A stretch of 64,000 bases of DNA from Prosthecobacter sp. SYSU 5D2 (GCF_039655865.1 NZ_JBBYXL010000002.1:62001-126000); one strand, 5' to 3'. Shown: positions 33,852 to 42,703, counted from the stretch's first letter. A program made the numbers and translations. The notes: generated by a model not told the origin, from the letters alone.

Positions 33852-34324
33852 TCATCTCTTTTCTCAATTGCCGAACCCAGATCCCGCTTTTCAAGCATCT
33901 GGCAATATTCATAACCATGGTATTTTCATTTCAAATCATGCATGCCGATGATCGAACTGACCTAACTTTAAACCTGACAAGTTTAGCAAATGTTCACTGG
34001 CAGGCTATAAAGGAATCGGAAGTTAAGCTGGATTACAATGATCCTACCATAATAGCTTGCGGACGGGCGATTGTGGCAATATATGAATATGGAACATCCG
34101 ATCCAAGAGTCGAATCTGTTCTTGAGGAAATTATCAATTCACACACAGCTCAGGTTACCAATGTTCCAGATTGGCTGACAACAGCGGATCAGTATAGATT
34201 AGACTTAAAAAAATTAGGTGATCCAGCACTTTCGGAACTCCATTTGTTTGGAACCCAGCGAGGCACCACCTTGTCAGAGTTGGCAAGGGTGGCCAAATAC
34301 AAGCTAAAGACTAAAACTAAATAG
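33848..34324 (+). CDS. Hypothetical secreted protein
   Basis: Up to 158 residues. A hydrophobic stretch FKHLAIFITMVFSFQIMHA could be a signal peptide cut before DDRTDL, with an alternative start at ATG 33917. The mature part is about 120 residues, helical and rich in charged residues, with no recognised domain. AT-rich composition fits the surrounding accessory island. Confidence 0.6.
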   Translation: MIISFLNCRTQIPLFKHLAIFITMVFSFQIMHADDRTDLTLNLTSLANVHWQAIKESEVKLDYNDPTIIACGRAIVAIYEYGTSDPRVESVLEEIINSHTAQVTNVPDWLTTADQYRLDLKKLGDPALSELHLFGTQRGTTLSELARVAKYKLKTKTK

Positions 34325-34465
34325 CCGCTTACAAGCTTGTCGAAAGTTCGTCAATGAAATCAAGGTGTAGAATCAGGCAGCACGGGAGATGCTTGCGGCT
34401 CCGGTGACCGGCAAGCCTTCGAGTGAGGAGTGCATGGGGATCCCATATCCCTACCGCTGCCAAAC

Positions 34466-34954
34466 TTACTTGGCAGGCTGCGAAACAGCGCCCTTTTGCG
34501 GTTCCGAGAAATTTTTTAGTTTCCATTCCTCCATACTACCAAGACGATCAACTTGGACCTGCAATGCGTACGACCATGAGTCAACAGTCGGGAGGTCTCG
34601 CAGTCTAAGAAAAGCTTCCGTTTGCGCGTCTGGGCTAATTATTCGGAACCACACATCCCCGTAAAATGTCTTTAACCGGATAGCCTTAGGTGACAATTCT
34701 GTAGAAAGCTCAATCTCAATTGGATCTGCCTTTGCAGATGCTTTGATAATCCACCGACTGGCCGGTCTGCCTTCTCTTCCTGATGTGCGCGTCAAAGCAC
34801 TGTCAAAGTGTAAGTCATAATCCGCACCGCACCAAGCTCTTAACGCCAAGTGAAAAATTTCTACGCTTGCATAAGTTGGTTCCTGTAGAATACGGGATTG
34901 CCCGAAACTCATAGAACTAAAGGCGAAAACTATGATAATGAACACGCGCAACAT
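34466..34954 (-). CDS. Hypothetical secreted protein
   Basis: 162 residues with a signal peptide MLRVFIIIVFAFSSMSFGQ. The mature part has alternating beta-like segments (IEIELSTELSPKAIRLKTFYGDVWFRIIS) and no recognised family. It is convergent with the previous hypothetical gene. The 140 bp between them and the DNA upstream of this gene contain no other coding signal. Confidence 0.6.
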   Translation of the reverse strand: MLRVFIIIVFAFSSMSFGQSRILQEPTYASVEIFHLALRAWCGADYDLHFDSALTRTSGREGRPASRWIIKASAKADPIEIELSTELSPKAIRLKTFYGDVWFRIISPDAQTEAFLRLRDLPTVDSWSYALQVQVDRLGSMEEWKLKNFSEPQKGAVSQPAK

Positions 34955-34990
34955 ACTGTATTCAGGGTCGAGTAAAAATTCAAAGAAATA

Positions 34991-35084
34991 AGATGCCAGG
35001 CAAACCGTAAAAAAGCAGAGGCTAAAATATTGGCAATCAACGCATTAAATCCAATTCAATATCATCGAACCTGGCGCGGAGTCA
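34991..35084. repeat. 95-bp intergenic repeat, copy 1
   Basis: The copy begins GATGCCAGGC and ends ACCTGGCGCGGAGTCA. The ends GCCAGG (34995) and CCTGGC (35070) are inverted repeats. The core AATCAACGCATTAA is identical in all three copies, and CTAAAAnATTG is shared. A downstream GCCAAACAAGCAACG (35122-35136) is shared with copy 3. There is no coding potential. Confidence 0.8.
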
Positions 35085-35140
35085 AAAGCTAAAAGGTGGG
35101 AATGAGATGATGATGTTGCACGCCAAACAAGCAACGTGAG

Positions 35141-35172
35141 AGCAGATAAGACGCCAAGCAGATAAGACGCCA
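35141..35172. repeat. 16-bp tandem duplication at the edge of repeat copy 2
   Basis: AGCAGATAAGACGCCA occurs twice head to tail (35141-35156 and 35157-35172), and the second copy runs directly into repeat copy 2. It looks like a short target-site or slippage duplication at the repeat boundary. Confidence 0.75.
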
Positions 35173-35256
35173 GGCTCACTGTACGAAAGCAGAAGCTAAA
35201 AAATTGACAATCAACGCATTAATTTACATCATGATCCTCGTTCCTGGCGCGGGTTC
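35161..35256. repeat. 95-bp intergenic repeat, copy 2
   Basis: Same family as 34991-35084: GCCAGG (35169) ... AATCAACGCATTAA ... CCTGGC (35243). It is more diverged than copies 1 and 3 (TTGACAATC instead of TTGGCAATC). It lies 46 bp upstream of the acetyltransferase start. Confidence 0.8.
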
Positions 35257-35301
35257 AGCAGTGGCAGCACATGGGAACGTCAGGAAGACACCAACCGCGA
35301 C

Positions 35302-35778
35302 ATGATCATTCGACGATACCAACCCGGTGATGAGAGCGCCATCTGGGACGTCTATTTCCGGGCGACCCACGAATCCAATTCGCGCGATTATCATGCCGAT
35401 CTGCTCAACCGATGGGCTCCGGCAGATCAGGACATGAATGAGTGGCGTGAGCGTTGCATTCAGAAAAATCCTTTCGTGGCGATCCTCGAAGATCGAATCG
35501 TGGGGATGGCAGAACTCGAAGAGGATGGCTTCATCGACTATTTTTACGTGAGTCCTGATTTCCAGGGACAAGGAGTGGGCTCCATGTTGCTCGCCAGACT
35601 TGAATCGGAGGCCATCGGGATGAACCTCTCCAAACTGAAGGCTGATGTCAGCCTGAGCGCGAAAGCATTTTTCGAGTCACGCGGCTTCATCGTCACCGAA
35701 GCCCGGTCGAATGTGATCATAGGCCATCCCGCTCCGAATTTCGCGATGTCCAAGCACCTCCAAGGAGAACAAAGATGA
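35302..35778 (+). CDS. GNAT-family N-acetyltransferase
   Basis: 158 residues. The acetyl-CoA-binding motif is FYVSPDFQGQGVGSMLLARLE, preceded by the beta strand VGMAELEEDGFIDY and followed by ADVSLSAKAFFESRGF, typical for small GNAT enzymes. Substrate unknown. It is isolated between repeats in the accessory island. Confidence 0.88.
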   Translation: MIIRRYQPGDESAIWDVYFRATHESNSRDYHADLLNRWAPADQDMNEWRERCIQKNPFVAILEDRIVGMAELEEDGFIDYFYVSPDFQGQGVGSMLLARLESEAIGMNLSKLKADVSLSAKAFFESRGFIVTEARSNVIIGHPAPNFAMSKHLQGEQR

Positions 35779-35985
35779 GATGTTAGGCAAAGAGTATTGT
35801 GGATATGTGCCATGGATATGATGCCTGCCAGATTCTACACTGACGCTTTCAGCGAACTACGGCACCGCTGTTGAAAGTCGCGGGCGAGAAGCCCCCGCTT
35901 CTTCACGTAGAAGCAAGGAAATACTGCGTGTGTTGTCACAGGCCGCGTGTTAGGTTATTATAACTTGATACCCCATTTTGCCGCC

Positions 35986-36432
35986 ATGAAGATCCGATTC
36001 GCTTGGCTCGCCCTCGCCGTCTTCCCCGTTTTCATCCCATCGTGCGTCGCAGGAAAGCGCGACATGGAGAGGGTCTTAAAAGTGATGCAGCAAGAGAATC
36101 CGGCGGATTATGAACGGGTCTTCAAGAGCTTCGTCAGACACGCCTCCCAAGGCGACGCGGATGCCATGGTTGCTCTCACCAGCGAAGTCACGGTTGCCAG
36201 GATGGGCGGTCGCGCAAAGCTGAAGGAGCACTACAAGCAGAACATGATTCCGGCGTTTAAAGCCTTTCCAATCATGAGCCCAGGAGGAGAATCCCATTAC
36301 CTGCCCCCTGAAAAGGACTCCGTCGGCTGGACCTTCGTCAGGACCTTCAAGTCTCGGCATGGCGAGGAGAGACGGTTTGAGATTTTCGTTCTCAAAGAGC
36401 AGGGCCAGATCAGGGTGGCCGGGGCACGTTGA
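35986..36432 (+). CDS. Hypothetical lipoprotein
   Basis: 148 residues from ATG 35986. The N-terminus MKIRFAWLALAVFPVFIPSC ends in a plausible lipobox with cysteine. The mature part (VFKSFVRHASQGDADAMVALTS ... WTFVRTFKSRHGEERRFEIFVLKEQGQIRVAG) resembles small cystatin/NTF2-like periplasmic folds, but I cannot name a family. The 207 bp between the acetyltransferase and this gene hold only a GC-rich hairpin near 35880-35910. Confidence 0.65.
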   Translation: MKIRFAWLALAVFPVFIPSCVAGKRDMERVLKVMQQENPADYERVFKSFVRHASQGDADAMVALTSEVTVARMGGRAKLKEHYKQNMIPAFKAFPIMSPGGESHYLPPEKDSVGWTFVRTFKSRHGEERRFEIFVLKEQGQIRVAGAR

Positions 36433-36570
36433 GAGAGCACGCCTACCCAAGATCGAGAGCTCAAATTCAAAAACTCATCGCATAAAATCTAATCGCACCC
36501 AATGGCTCATCGCCAGCCGGTTGACTCCTCATCAGAGAACGGGTCACCTTTTGCCATAAAAGATAAAAGA

Positions 36571-36665
36571 TAGGATGCCAGGCAAGCAGTAAAGAAGCAA
36601 AGGCTAAAAAATTGGCAATCAACGCATTAAATCTGGATCATATCCTCGATGCTGGCGCGGAGTCA
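36571..36665. repeat. 95-bp intergenic repeat, copy 3
   Basis: GATGCCAGGC ... AATCAACGCATTAAAT ... TGGCGCGGAGTCA, closest to copy 1. GCCAAACAAGCAACG follows at 36697-36711, as it does after copy 1, so the original unit was probably about 150 bp. Confidence 0.8.
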
Positions 36666-37139
36666 GAATCTGGGATTAAGAGGATTAAGATGCCTGCCAA
36701 ACAAGCAACGGAGGCGGTCCGATCCATCCTCCGCCATCTCTGCCCCTGAGCCTCTCTGCGGTTAAGGCTCGTGACCCATAACCATCCCCAAGGCCCACAT
36801 TCCCACGACCAAAGGCAGACATCGGCTCAATCCCTATCGGTGTCCTTCCGTGACATCTGGAGTTAAACCGGTCTTCGGCATAACCCAAAGTGAACCACAG
36901 ATGTCACAGATAGCACAGATGCCCTGAGTCCAGAGTCCGCAGCCTCGCCGCCCTGTTTCACCATCTGTGTCCATCTGTGTCATCTGTGGTAAAATGCTGT
37001 CATCGCATAACCGAAAAATACCTCGCCGCCTGTCCCCCGTACATCCAGGCTGAGCCCAGGAACGTTCCATTGTCCGACGGCATCATTCGTGCGAGGGTCT
37101 CTGACGAACTCTCATGCCCCTCCTCCTTGATTTTTCTCC
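36666..37139. other. Intergenic stretch without a supported gene
   Basis: Between repeat copy 3 and acpH I find no protein with family similarity; the short open frames are low-complexity or antisense. It contains the 97-bp CACAGATG inverted repeat (36894-36990) and otherwise looks like decayed sequence. Confidence 0.6.
36894..36990. repeat. CACAGATG-type inverted repeat
   Basis: ACCACAGATG (36894-36903) and CATCTGTGGT (36981-36990) are perfect inverted ends. Inside each arm further CACAGAT/ATCTGTG units repeat, giving a long hairpin with a ~40-bp loop. Similar CACAGATG-rich intergenic elements occur in many bacterial genomes. It is probably a nonautonomous repeat. Confidence 0.75.
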
Positions 37140-37712
37140 GTGAACTGGCTGGCCCATCTCTTTCTCTCCGAGCATTGCCCGGCCTTCAAGATCGGCAATG
37201 TGCTGCCGGATCTCGTCCGTCTGCCAGATCTGGCCGGACTGCCGGAGAAATACCAGCGCGGCATCCGGCAGCACCTTCGCATTGATGCCTACACTGACTC
37301 GCATCCCGTGGTGCATCGCAGCATCATGAGGCTCGGCCCGGACTACCGGCGATACGGCGGCATTCTCATGGACATGTTCTATGACCACTTTTTGTGCCGC
37401 CAGTGGGAGCTGTTTTCCAGGCAGCCCCTGGCCGAGTTCACCGCCCAGTTTTATGAGGAGTTTAAAGACCACCGCCACGAGCTGCCGATGAATGCACTGC
37501 CTCCGCTGGAGGGCATGAGCAAATGGGACTGGCTGGGCTCCTATGGTGACCTGGAATCTCTGGAAAAGACCCTGGGCCGGATCGGACGGCGGTTCAAAAA
37601 GCCCGTGCATCTCGCCGGCGCCATGCCCCTGCTGATCCGTGAGTATGACCACCTGCAAAAGGACTTCGCCGAGTTTTTCCCCGACCTGCAGCAGGAAGTG
37701 TTCAGGAGCTAG
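37140..37712 (+). CDS. acpH: Acyl-carrier-protein phosphodiesterase (AcpH/DUF479 family)
   Basis: 190 residues from GTG 37140, beginning (M)NWLAHLFLSEHCPAFKIGNVLPDLV, the AcpH signature, followed by HLRIDAYTDSHPVVHRS (HD-like metal residues) and GILMDMFYDHFL. It removes the phosphopantetheine arm from holo-ACP. Length is normal. A long antisense frame across it has no similarity and is ignored. Confidence 0.9.
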   Translation: MNWLAHLFLSEHCPAFKIGNVLPDLVRLPDLAGLPEKYQRGIRQHLRIDAYTDSHPVVHRSIMRLGPDYRRYGGILMDMFYDHFLCRQWELFSRQPLAEFTAQFYEEFKDHRHELPMNALPPLEGMSKWDWLGSYGDLESLEKTLGRIGRRFKKPVHLAGAMPLLIREYDHLQKDFAEFFPDLQQEVFRS

Positions 37713-37782
37713 CCTTTTCGCAGCGGAGCCGCTTTGCTCCCCAACCCCCCTCTCACCTCCACTCTGCTTCTCCATACCCTAA

Positions 37783-37989
37783 GTAGCCAAAAGCATTACT
37801 ACTACACTTCAACCCAGCTTTCGCGGACTGATCCCACTTCCGCTGGAAGATAACCGCAGGCCGAAAACTGAACCCCCTCCCGCCTACGTCCACGCCGGCT
37901 ACAGCGTCAAAAACATCAATGAACGCTCCCGCAAGCTCGTCCGCAATCCCAACTACTTGGCCAGCATCGCCTGCTTGCAGATGAGCTAG
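37783..37989 (+). pseudogene. Possible C-terminal gene fragment
   Basis: An open frame of about 68 codons without ATG reads GLIPLPLEDNRRPK ... AYVHAGYSVKNINERSRKLV and stops at TAG 37987. Its composition and codon use look like real coding sequence, but there is no start and no upstream part, so it may be the tail of a deleted gene. Family not recognised. Confidence 0.3.
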
Positions 37990-38843
37990 TTAATGTCGTT
38001 TGCAATAGTACGGTCTTTGCTATCTAACAGCGGTTTTTGGGCCATAATGTTCCACCCCTGGGTGTTCAATCGTTCTGTGTCGAACTGATCCATCCATACA
38101 AGTATCGATTTCAGGAACAAGCCTAACGTCAGGCGTCCGATGATCTCCAATGGTGTTTTAACCGGGGTTGGCATGTTGGACTTACGCAGCAGGTTCATGG
38201 TCCAGTGAAGCTGGTAAGCAAGCAACGTGAAGTGCCCGCCCTGCGGCTGCTCTTTGACCACGACCATCCCTGCCTTGTCAAACAGGAGCCGAAGCCCGAG
38301 GTTGGTGAAGTTGAAGAAGTTCCAGGGGAGATTGTGGAGTGGGGAGGACTGGGGGGTGGTCAAGAATAACGCGCCGCCGGGTTTTAAAACCCGGGCCATT
38401 TCTTCCACCACACTCTGCGGATCCATTACATGTTCCAGCACCTGCGTGCTTAACACAATGTCATAGGTATTGTCGGCCATCGGCAGATTGGAGACATCCG
38501 CCACAAAGTCCACACCGGGGCCTTCACAAAAATCACAAGTTTCCAGAGTGGCTCCGGTCGCGAGTAACTCTTCCCTCAGAAACTGCTCCTGAGCGCGTCC
38601 TGATCCCGCATCCAGTACCCTGATTCCTGATTTCATGAGAGGCATGGCCTCTGTCCGGACAAACTGATGCACATGCCAACGTTCCACCTGGAGGCGCTCG
38701 TGGAAGCTGGCCGGCAAAAGTCTTTTTCCCAATGATGACATGGTTTCTCTAGGAAGGAGTTCAGTAAGCCTGTCAACTCCAATTTGGCCGTTCGCATTTA
38801 CCTTTGCGGAATTTAGTTCGCTGTCGGTGGCGGCATTTGGCAA
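37986..38843 (-). CDS. Class I SAM-dependent methyltransferase
   Basis: 285 residues, or 251 from the alternative ATG at 38741. Motif I is IRVLDAGSGRAQEQFL. The acidic loop falls in DFVADVSNLPMADNTYDIVLSTQVLEHV and the post-motif is MARVLKPGGALFLTTP, typical of UbiE/COQ5-like methyltransferases acting on small molecules or sugars. Lower GC content than neighbours suggests acquisition. Its stop overlaps the end of the possible fragment at 37783-37989. Confidence 0.85.
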   Translation of the reverse strand: MPNAATDSELNSAKVNANGQIGVDRLTELLPRETMSSLGKRLLPASFHERLQVERWHVHQFVRTEAMPLMKSGIRVLDAGSGRAQEQFLREELLATGATLETCDFCEGPGVDFVADVSNLPMADNTYDIVLSTQVLEHVMDPQSVVEEMARVLKPGGALFLTTPQSSPLHNLPWNFFNFTNLGLRLLFDKAGMVVVKEQPQGGHFTLLAYQLHWTMNLLRKSNMPTPVKTPLEIIGRLTLGLFLKSILVWMDQFDTERLNTQGWNIMAQKPLLDSKDRTIANDIN

Positions 38844-39028
38844 CGGCGGCCAACCAGAAGCGCTGGCCGCAGCACAGCAGCCAGAAGAAAGGCTTCGGCT
38901 TTCCTATCGCGAAGATGCTCGGCCTGTTTTGCCTCTCCACGGGAGCCTGGTTGGGGAACTCCCTGGGCCGCTGGTGCAGGCATGACCTCAGCCTGCGGGC
39001 CGGTTTAAAGCCTTCTTCGGCTGGCTGA
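38844..39028 (+). pseudogene. Remnant of an IS4-like transposase
   Basis: The reading RWPQHSSQKKGFGFPIAKMLGLF followed by CLSTGAWLGNSLGRWCRHDLSL resembles the segment of IS4-family transposases just before and around the first catalytic aspartate region. The frame ends at 39028 without the rest of the DDE domain and there are no obvious terminal inverted repeats, so this is a decayed fragment. Confidence 0.45.
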
Positions 39029-39832
39029 AAAGGCGGTCAGTTCCTGGCGCTGCGGAGCGCTGGCCTTTTGCATCGGTAGCGGGGATTCCGAAGGGTGGGG
39101 GCTGCGGATCGCCCGGGCTCGTTGCGTTGGAGATCGAGATTTGTCCCCTGGTTTGATTTTCCTGGGGGTGGGTGTTCCCAGGGGGCGGTTGGCTGCCCAT
39201 ACCTGCAGCCGCCGCATGGAACAGGCTTGGCGCATGGGGGTCAGGCTGGGTCCAGAAGCCTCGATCCACGAGCTTTACGCCCGCCTTGCCGGGAAGCGTG
39301 GCGACGTTTTCCTGGGGTTCCCAGGGGGGCGTTCGTTTCATCGCTTGGCGCATCCGCCGCAGAGGTGCTGACAGTCGTTCCCAGGGCTGTCAAGGTCAGC
39401 ACCAAGAGTGAAAAGATAACCAAAAGTGTGTTCGCGATTCTTGTCAGGAAGAAGATGCCGCATAACCGGAAGTAATGCCAGCAAAAGATGCAAAAAAACG
39501 AGAGTTTTAGCTCCCCTTCCGCAGCTGGGGCGGCAAGCGAAGCGCTGCGCCCAACAGCAAAAGATTTATCTTTTGCAAAGAGGTGGGTGGTGGGTGGTGG
39601 GTGGTGGGTGGTGAGGAGGCCGACAAGAGGGCGTTTTGAGGCCCTTTTTGCACCCCTTGTAGAGCTTCATGTAGAGCGTCTTGTGGAAGGCCGCGTAGAG
39701 TGTCTTGGGGGATGATTTGACGGAGCTTTTCAGAGCGTCTGAGTGGACGGTTTTCGCAGCTTGTGACACCCTTCTTGATGGGGCATTCAGCGGAGCTGTT
39801 TTGGCCCTATGAATGATGCCAGAAGAGGGCGG
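39029..39832. other. Intergenic stretch, probably decayed mobile DNA
   Basis: Several open frames exist but none shows a recognisable protein. Features seen: a perfect 9-bp inverted repeat and a GGTGGGT tandem array at 39557-39613, and loosely repeated GTAGAG(C/T)(G/T)TC units near 39659-39703. Confidence 0.5.
39557..39613. repeat. Inverted repeat plus GGTGGGT heptamer array
   Basis: GCAAAAGAT-TT-ATCTTTTGC (39557-39576) is a perfect hairpin. Six bases on, GGTGGGT is repeated 4.6 times (39582-39613). The G-runs on the plus strand could form a G-quadruplex; the array is prone to slippage. Confidence 0.8.
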
Positions 39833-41083
39833 TCAGTGAGGGCGCTCGGCGAGGGCCTGGAGTTTGTCGCGGTGGTAGGCGGTGGGGAGTTTGGCAAGGG
39901 CCTGTTCCAGGGCGAGGCGGGAGTGATGGCGGGCGGCGGTGGCGAGCCCGGTGTGATGGGTGGTCTGCAGGGCGAGGAAGGCTTTTTGCAGGCGCATGCC
40001 GACTTCATACATGACGGCTCCGTCACGGGCGATAGGGGTGAAGGCATCGTCCAGCAGGTCGGCGGCGGTGAGCGGGGGCACTTCGACATCAGGGTATTTG
40101 ATTTCCTCGGACTCGCGGGTGGCATCGGCCCAGCGGCAGAGCAGGCGGACCTGGCTGCCGATGACGGCGATGGCGGTGCCGGGGTCATTGATGCCGGGGG
40201 AGAGGGCGCGGTCGGCGATCTCGGCGAGCATGAGGAGGCCAAAGCGGGGATCGGATTCGGCCTGGCGTTCTTCGCCCAGGGTGAAGGCTTTCAGGAGGCG
40301 CTCTTTCATGGCGTCATCCAGGACGAGGGAGGCTGGCCCGATGACGGAAGCGAGCGGGCGGCAGCGGTCCAGAAACGCGCCGGGGCGGGCATGCAGGCGG
40401 ATGGTGGCCTGCCACTCGTGAGCGGCAGCCTGGAGTGCCTCCACATCCACAAACTGGAGGTAGCCGATTTTTTGGGTGGTGAGCAGGAGCCCGGTTTCCG
40501 GCGCGTCTGCGGGGGCCGGGCGTGCGCCCAGGGTGCCAGCGGTGGCGTGGTCTGTAAAGGCCTCCAGGCAGGCGGTCTCCACCCGGCGGATGGTATCGCT
40601 CACGCGGCCAAGATTGGAGACCTGGTCCACCCAGCGGATGAAGGAGACCAGCACCCAGGCGATGATGAGGACGTAACCGACGAAGAGGAAAAAGCGGCCC
40701 AGCGTGCCGTAAGGAATGGCGCTGACGGCGACGAGGGCCACGATGGCGTAAATGAAGGCGGAGAGGAAGGCGGCGAGGGCGTTTTGCGAGCTGCGGTCCT
40801 GCATGATCAGGCGGCTGGCCCGGGGCGTGGCGGTGGTGGTGACGGAGGAAAAGGCGCTGACCATGGCCGTGACGGCAAAGATGGCCACTGTGAGCATGGT
40901 GGAGGCGAGGATCTGCAGGAGGCTGAGCATCACGTCCCGGTCAATTTCGAAGGGCGGCTTCATCTGCCAGGAACTGGCGAGGTAGGCCATCTCGATCCAG
41001 CCGACGGCGGCGAGGCCGGTAAGTGCGGGTTTGATCCACAACCGTGTGCGGAGCTGCATGAGCCAGTAACGCCATTTTAACAT
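39833..41083 (-). CDS. DUF2254 membrane protein
   Basis: 416 residues. The N-terminal half has four hydrophobic segments (LTGLAAVGWIEMAYLA, ILASTMLTVAIFAVTAMVSAF, FLSAFIYAIVALVAV, FFLFVGYVLIIAWVLVSFI) with the conserved ATPRASRLIMQDRSSQNALAAF loop between. The cytoplasmic half includes GLLMLAEIADRALSPGINDPGTA, the DUF2254 hallmark. Function of the family is unknown. It stands alone. Confidence 0.9.
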   Translation of the reverse strand: MLKWRYWLMQLRTRLWIKPALTGLAAVGWIEMAYLASSWQMKPPFEIDRDVMLSLLQILASTMLTVAIFAVTAMVSAFSSVTTTATPRASRLIMQDRSSQNALAAFLSAFIYAIVALVAVSAIPYGTLGRFFLFVGYVLIIAWVLVSFIRWVDQVSNLGRVSDTIRRVETACLEAFTDHATAGTLGARPAPADAPETGLLLTTQKIGYLQFVDVEALQAAAHEWQATIRLHARPGAFLDRCRPLASVIGPASLVLDDAMKERLLKAFTLGEERQAESDPRFGLLMLAEIADRALSPGINDPGTAIAVIGSQVRLLCRWADATRESEEIKYPDVEVPPLTAADLLDDAFTPIARDGAVMYEVGMRLQKAFLALQTTHHTGLATAARHHSRLALEQALAKLPTAYHRDKLQALAERPH

Positions 41084-41287
41084 GCCCTGAGCCTAGCGTG
41101 CGGGAAGCTCCGGGGCAACGGGGGGAATGGGGTAAGGGAAATTTAGGGAGTAGGAGCGTTGCAGTGTAATGCTGCGGTACCGGCCTGCCCCATGGGCGGC
41201 AAAGTATCGGCAAGCCTCATATTTGAACCAGATTCCACGGTCTCGATCACCGTTTGATCAGTGTTCTATCCACGCATTCACCGATCC

Positions 41288-42550
41288 ATGAATCCATCCC
41301 ACTCCCTTCGTCGGCGTCAGTTTCTTGCAGCCACTGCCACAGCTGCGGGCGGGCTTTTTTTGCCGCAGGCGTTGCGCCTGAATGCCGCCGCTGGCGAGGT
41401 GGCCTCGACGGATCATTTTTGGTATCGCCTGGCACCAGAGGGGCCTTACATTGATTCGCAGCGGGACAATCGCGCTTTTGGTTATGCCGATGGCAAGATT
41501 TTCCTGTCCGAGGACAATGCGAAGACCTGGGCGCACAGCGCGGCGTTTGAGGATGCGGAGAATATTACCTTCAGTTGCCTGCTGAAAAACGGTAACGTCC
41601 TCTTTGCCACCCGCAACCGGCTTTTTCTGAGCACGGACAACCTGAAGACCCACCGCGCCATCACGGTGAAGAACACGGACGGCAGCGACTACCTGCCGCA
41701 TGTGCCGAAAAACCCGGACATGCCCGGCTGGTATTTCCATCCGCTGGATGGGGAGCATGTCTGGGACGTGGACGGGAAGGAGATGCTGGTCTGGGGCAAC
41801 TACTGCAATGTCATGGGCGGCCAGGTCCCGGTGAACATTTACTATTCCACCGACAGCGGCGAGACGGTGAAAATCGCCTACGCCTTTGGCCAGAATCCGC
41901 ACTTCCAGCAGAAGGGCAGCACGCCCGAGGAGATGCTGGGCAACCCGGCCAACAAGCTCATTGCCCGGCACATCCACAACGTCACTTATAACCTGGCCGA
42001 AAAGGCCTTCTATGCCTGCACGGGGGACATTGATCGCGGTCACGGCAACGAATGCCACTGGCTGCGCGGCACGTATGATGCGCAGGCGGATGCCTGGGAC
42101 TGGAAGGTGGTCATCTCGGTCAATTCCAACTCCCGTTTCAAGTCCGGCGGCATCAACTTTGTGGACGGCCAGGTTTACTGGATCGCCGATGCCAACGGCC
42201 CCAAGTTTGGCCCGCTGCATGACCGGGGCATCTTTACCTGCGCCCCGGCGGACATTCCTAACAAGGCCGCGCACAAGATGCTGTTCAATCCCGGCTTCGA
42301 ATCCGCGAACATGCTCATCCAGGACGGCGTGATGATCGCCACCCACTGCGCCCCGGCGTCCACCTATGCCACCGGCATTATCTATTCTCCTGACCTGGGC
42401 CAGACCTGGGCGCAATACGACCTCAAGGAATTTGGCCCGCGCTCCGGCTGCCGCATTCACAAAAAGAACAGCGATGGATGGTTCCGCATGGATTTGAGAA
42501 AGGGCTGGATTGACCGCGCCGAGGTCCTCTTCATCAAACCGAAGGTGTGA
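41288..42550 (+). CDS. Tat-exported sialidase/BNR-like beta-propeller protein
   Basis: 420 residues from ATG 41288. The twin-arginine signal is [27 protein letters not shown]. Asp-box-like motifs of BNR propellers are visible (IFLSEDNAKTW, LFLSTDNLKTH, IYYSTDSGETV, IYSPDLGQTW). No activity can be assigned; sialidase-fold exported proteins of this kind often act on carbohydrate or simply bind it. Alone between convergent or divergent neighbours; the 204 bp upstream show nothing firm. Confidence 0.75.
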   Translation: MNPSHSLRRRQFLAATATAAGGLFLPQALRLNAAAGEVASTDHFWYRLAPEGPYIDSQRDNRAFGYADGKIFLSEDNAKTWAHSAAFEDAENITFSCLLKNGNVLFATRNRLFLSTDNLKTHRAITVKNTDGSDYLPHVPKNPDMPGWYFHPLDGEHVWDVDGKEMLVWGNYCNVMGGQVPVNIYYSTDSGETVKIAYAFGQNPHFQQKGSTPEEMLGNPANKLIARHIHNVTYNLAEKAFYACTGDIDRGHGNECHWLRGTYDAQADAWDWKVVISVNSNSRFKSGGINFVDGQVYWIADANGPKFGPLHDRGIFTCAPADIPNKAAHKMLFNPGFESANMLIQDGVMIATHCAPASTYATGIIYSPDLGQTWAQYDLKEFGPRSGCRIHKKNSDGWFRMDLRKGWIDRAEVLFIKPKV

Positions 42551-42703
42551 TCCTGGTCTGAATAACGAAGGTGCTCATGGAGTCATTGTTCCATTCATCG
42601 CGCAAAATCGAATGGCTGCTGATTGACCGGCAACGGACGGACCTGTAATGGTTGTCCATCCTGCCAAGCTTACAGGGAGGAGGATGGCTGATTCATCGGC
42701 GGC

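Noticed and set aside
33413-33898. 161-residue minus-strand open frame with a hydrophobic segment
   Set aside because: It overlaps a better small membrane gene and the transposase-like remnant on the plus strand; I see no supporting family, although it cannot be fully excluded.
35777-35955. Integron attC sites (GTTAGGC at 35779 and GTTAGGT at 35949)
   Set aside because: GTTAGG occurs throughout the window at about the expected rate, and I find no paired GCCTAAC-type R'' sites at attC distance nor an integrase gene.
37083-37775. 230-residue minus-strand open frame
   Set aside because: Antisense to acpH, which has clear family motifs on the plus strand.
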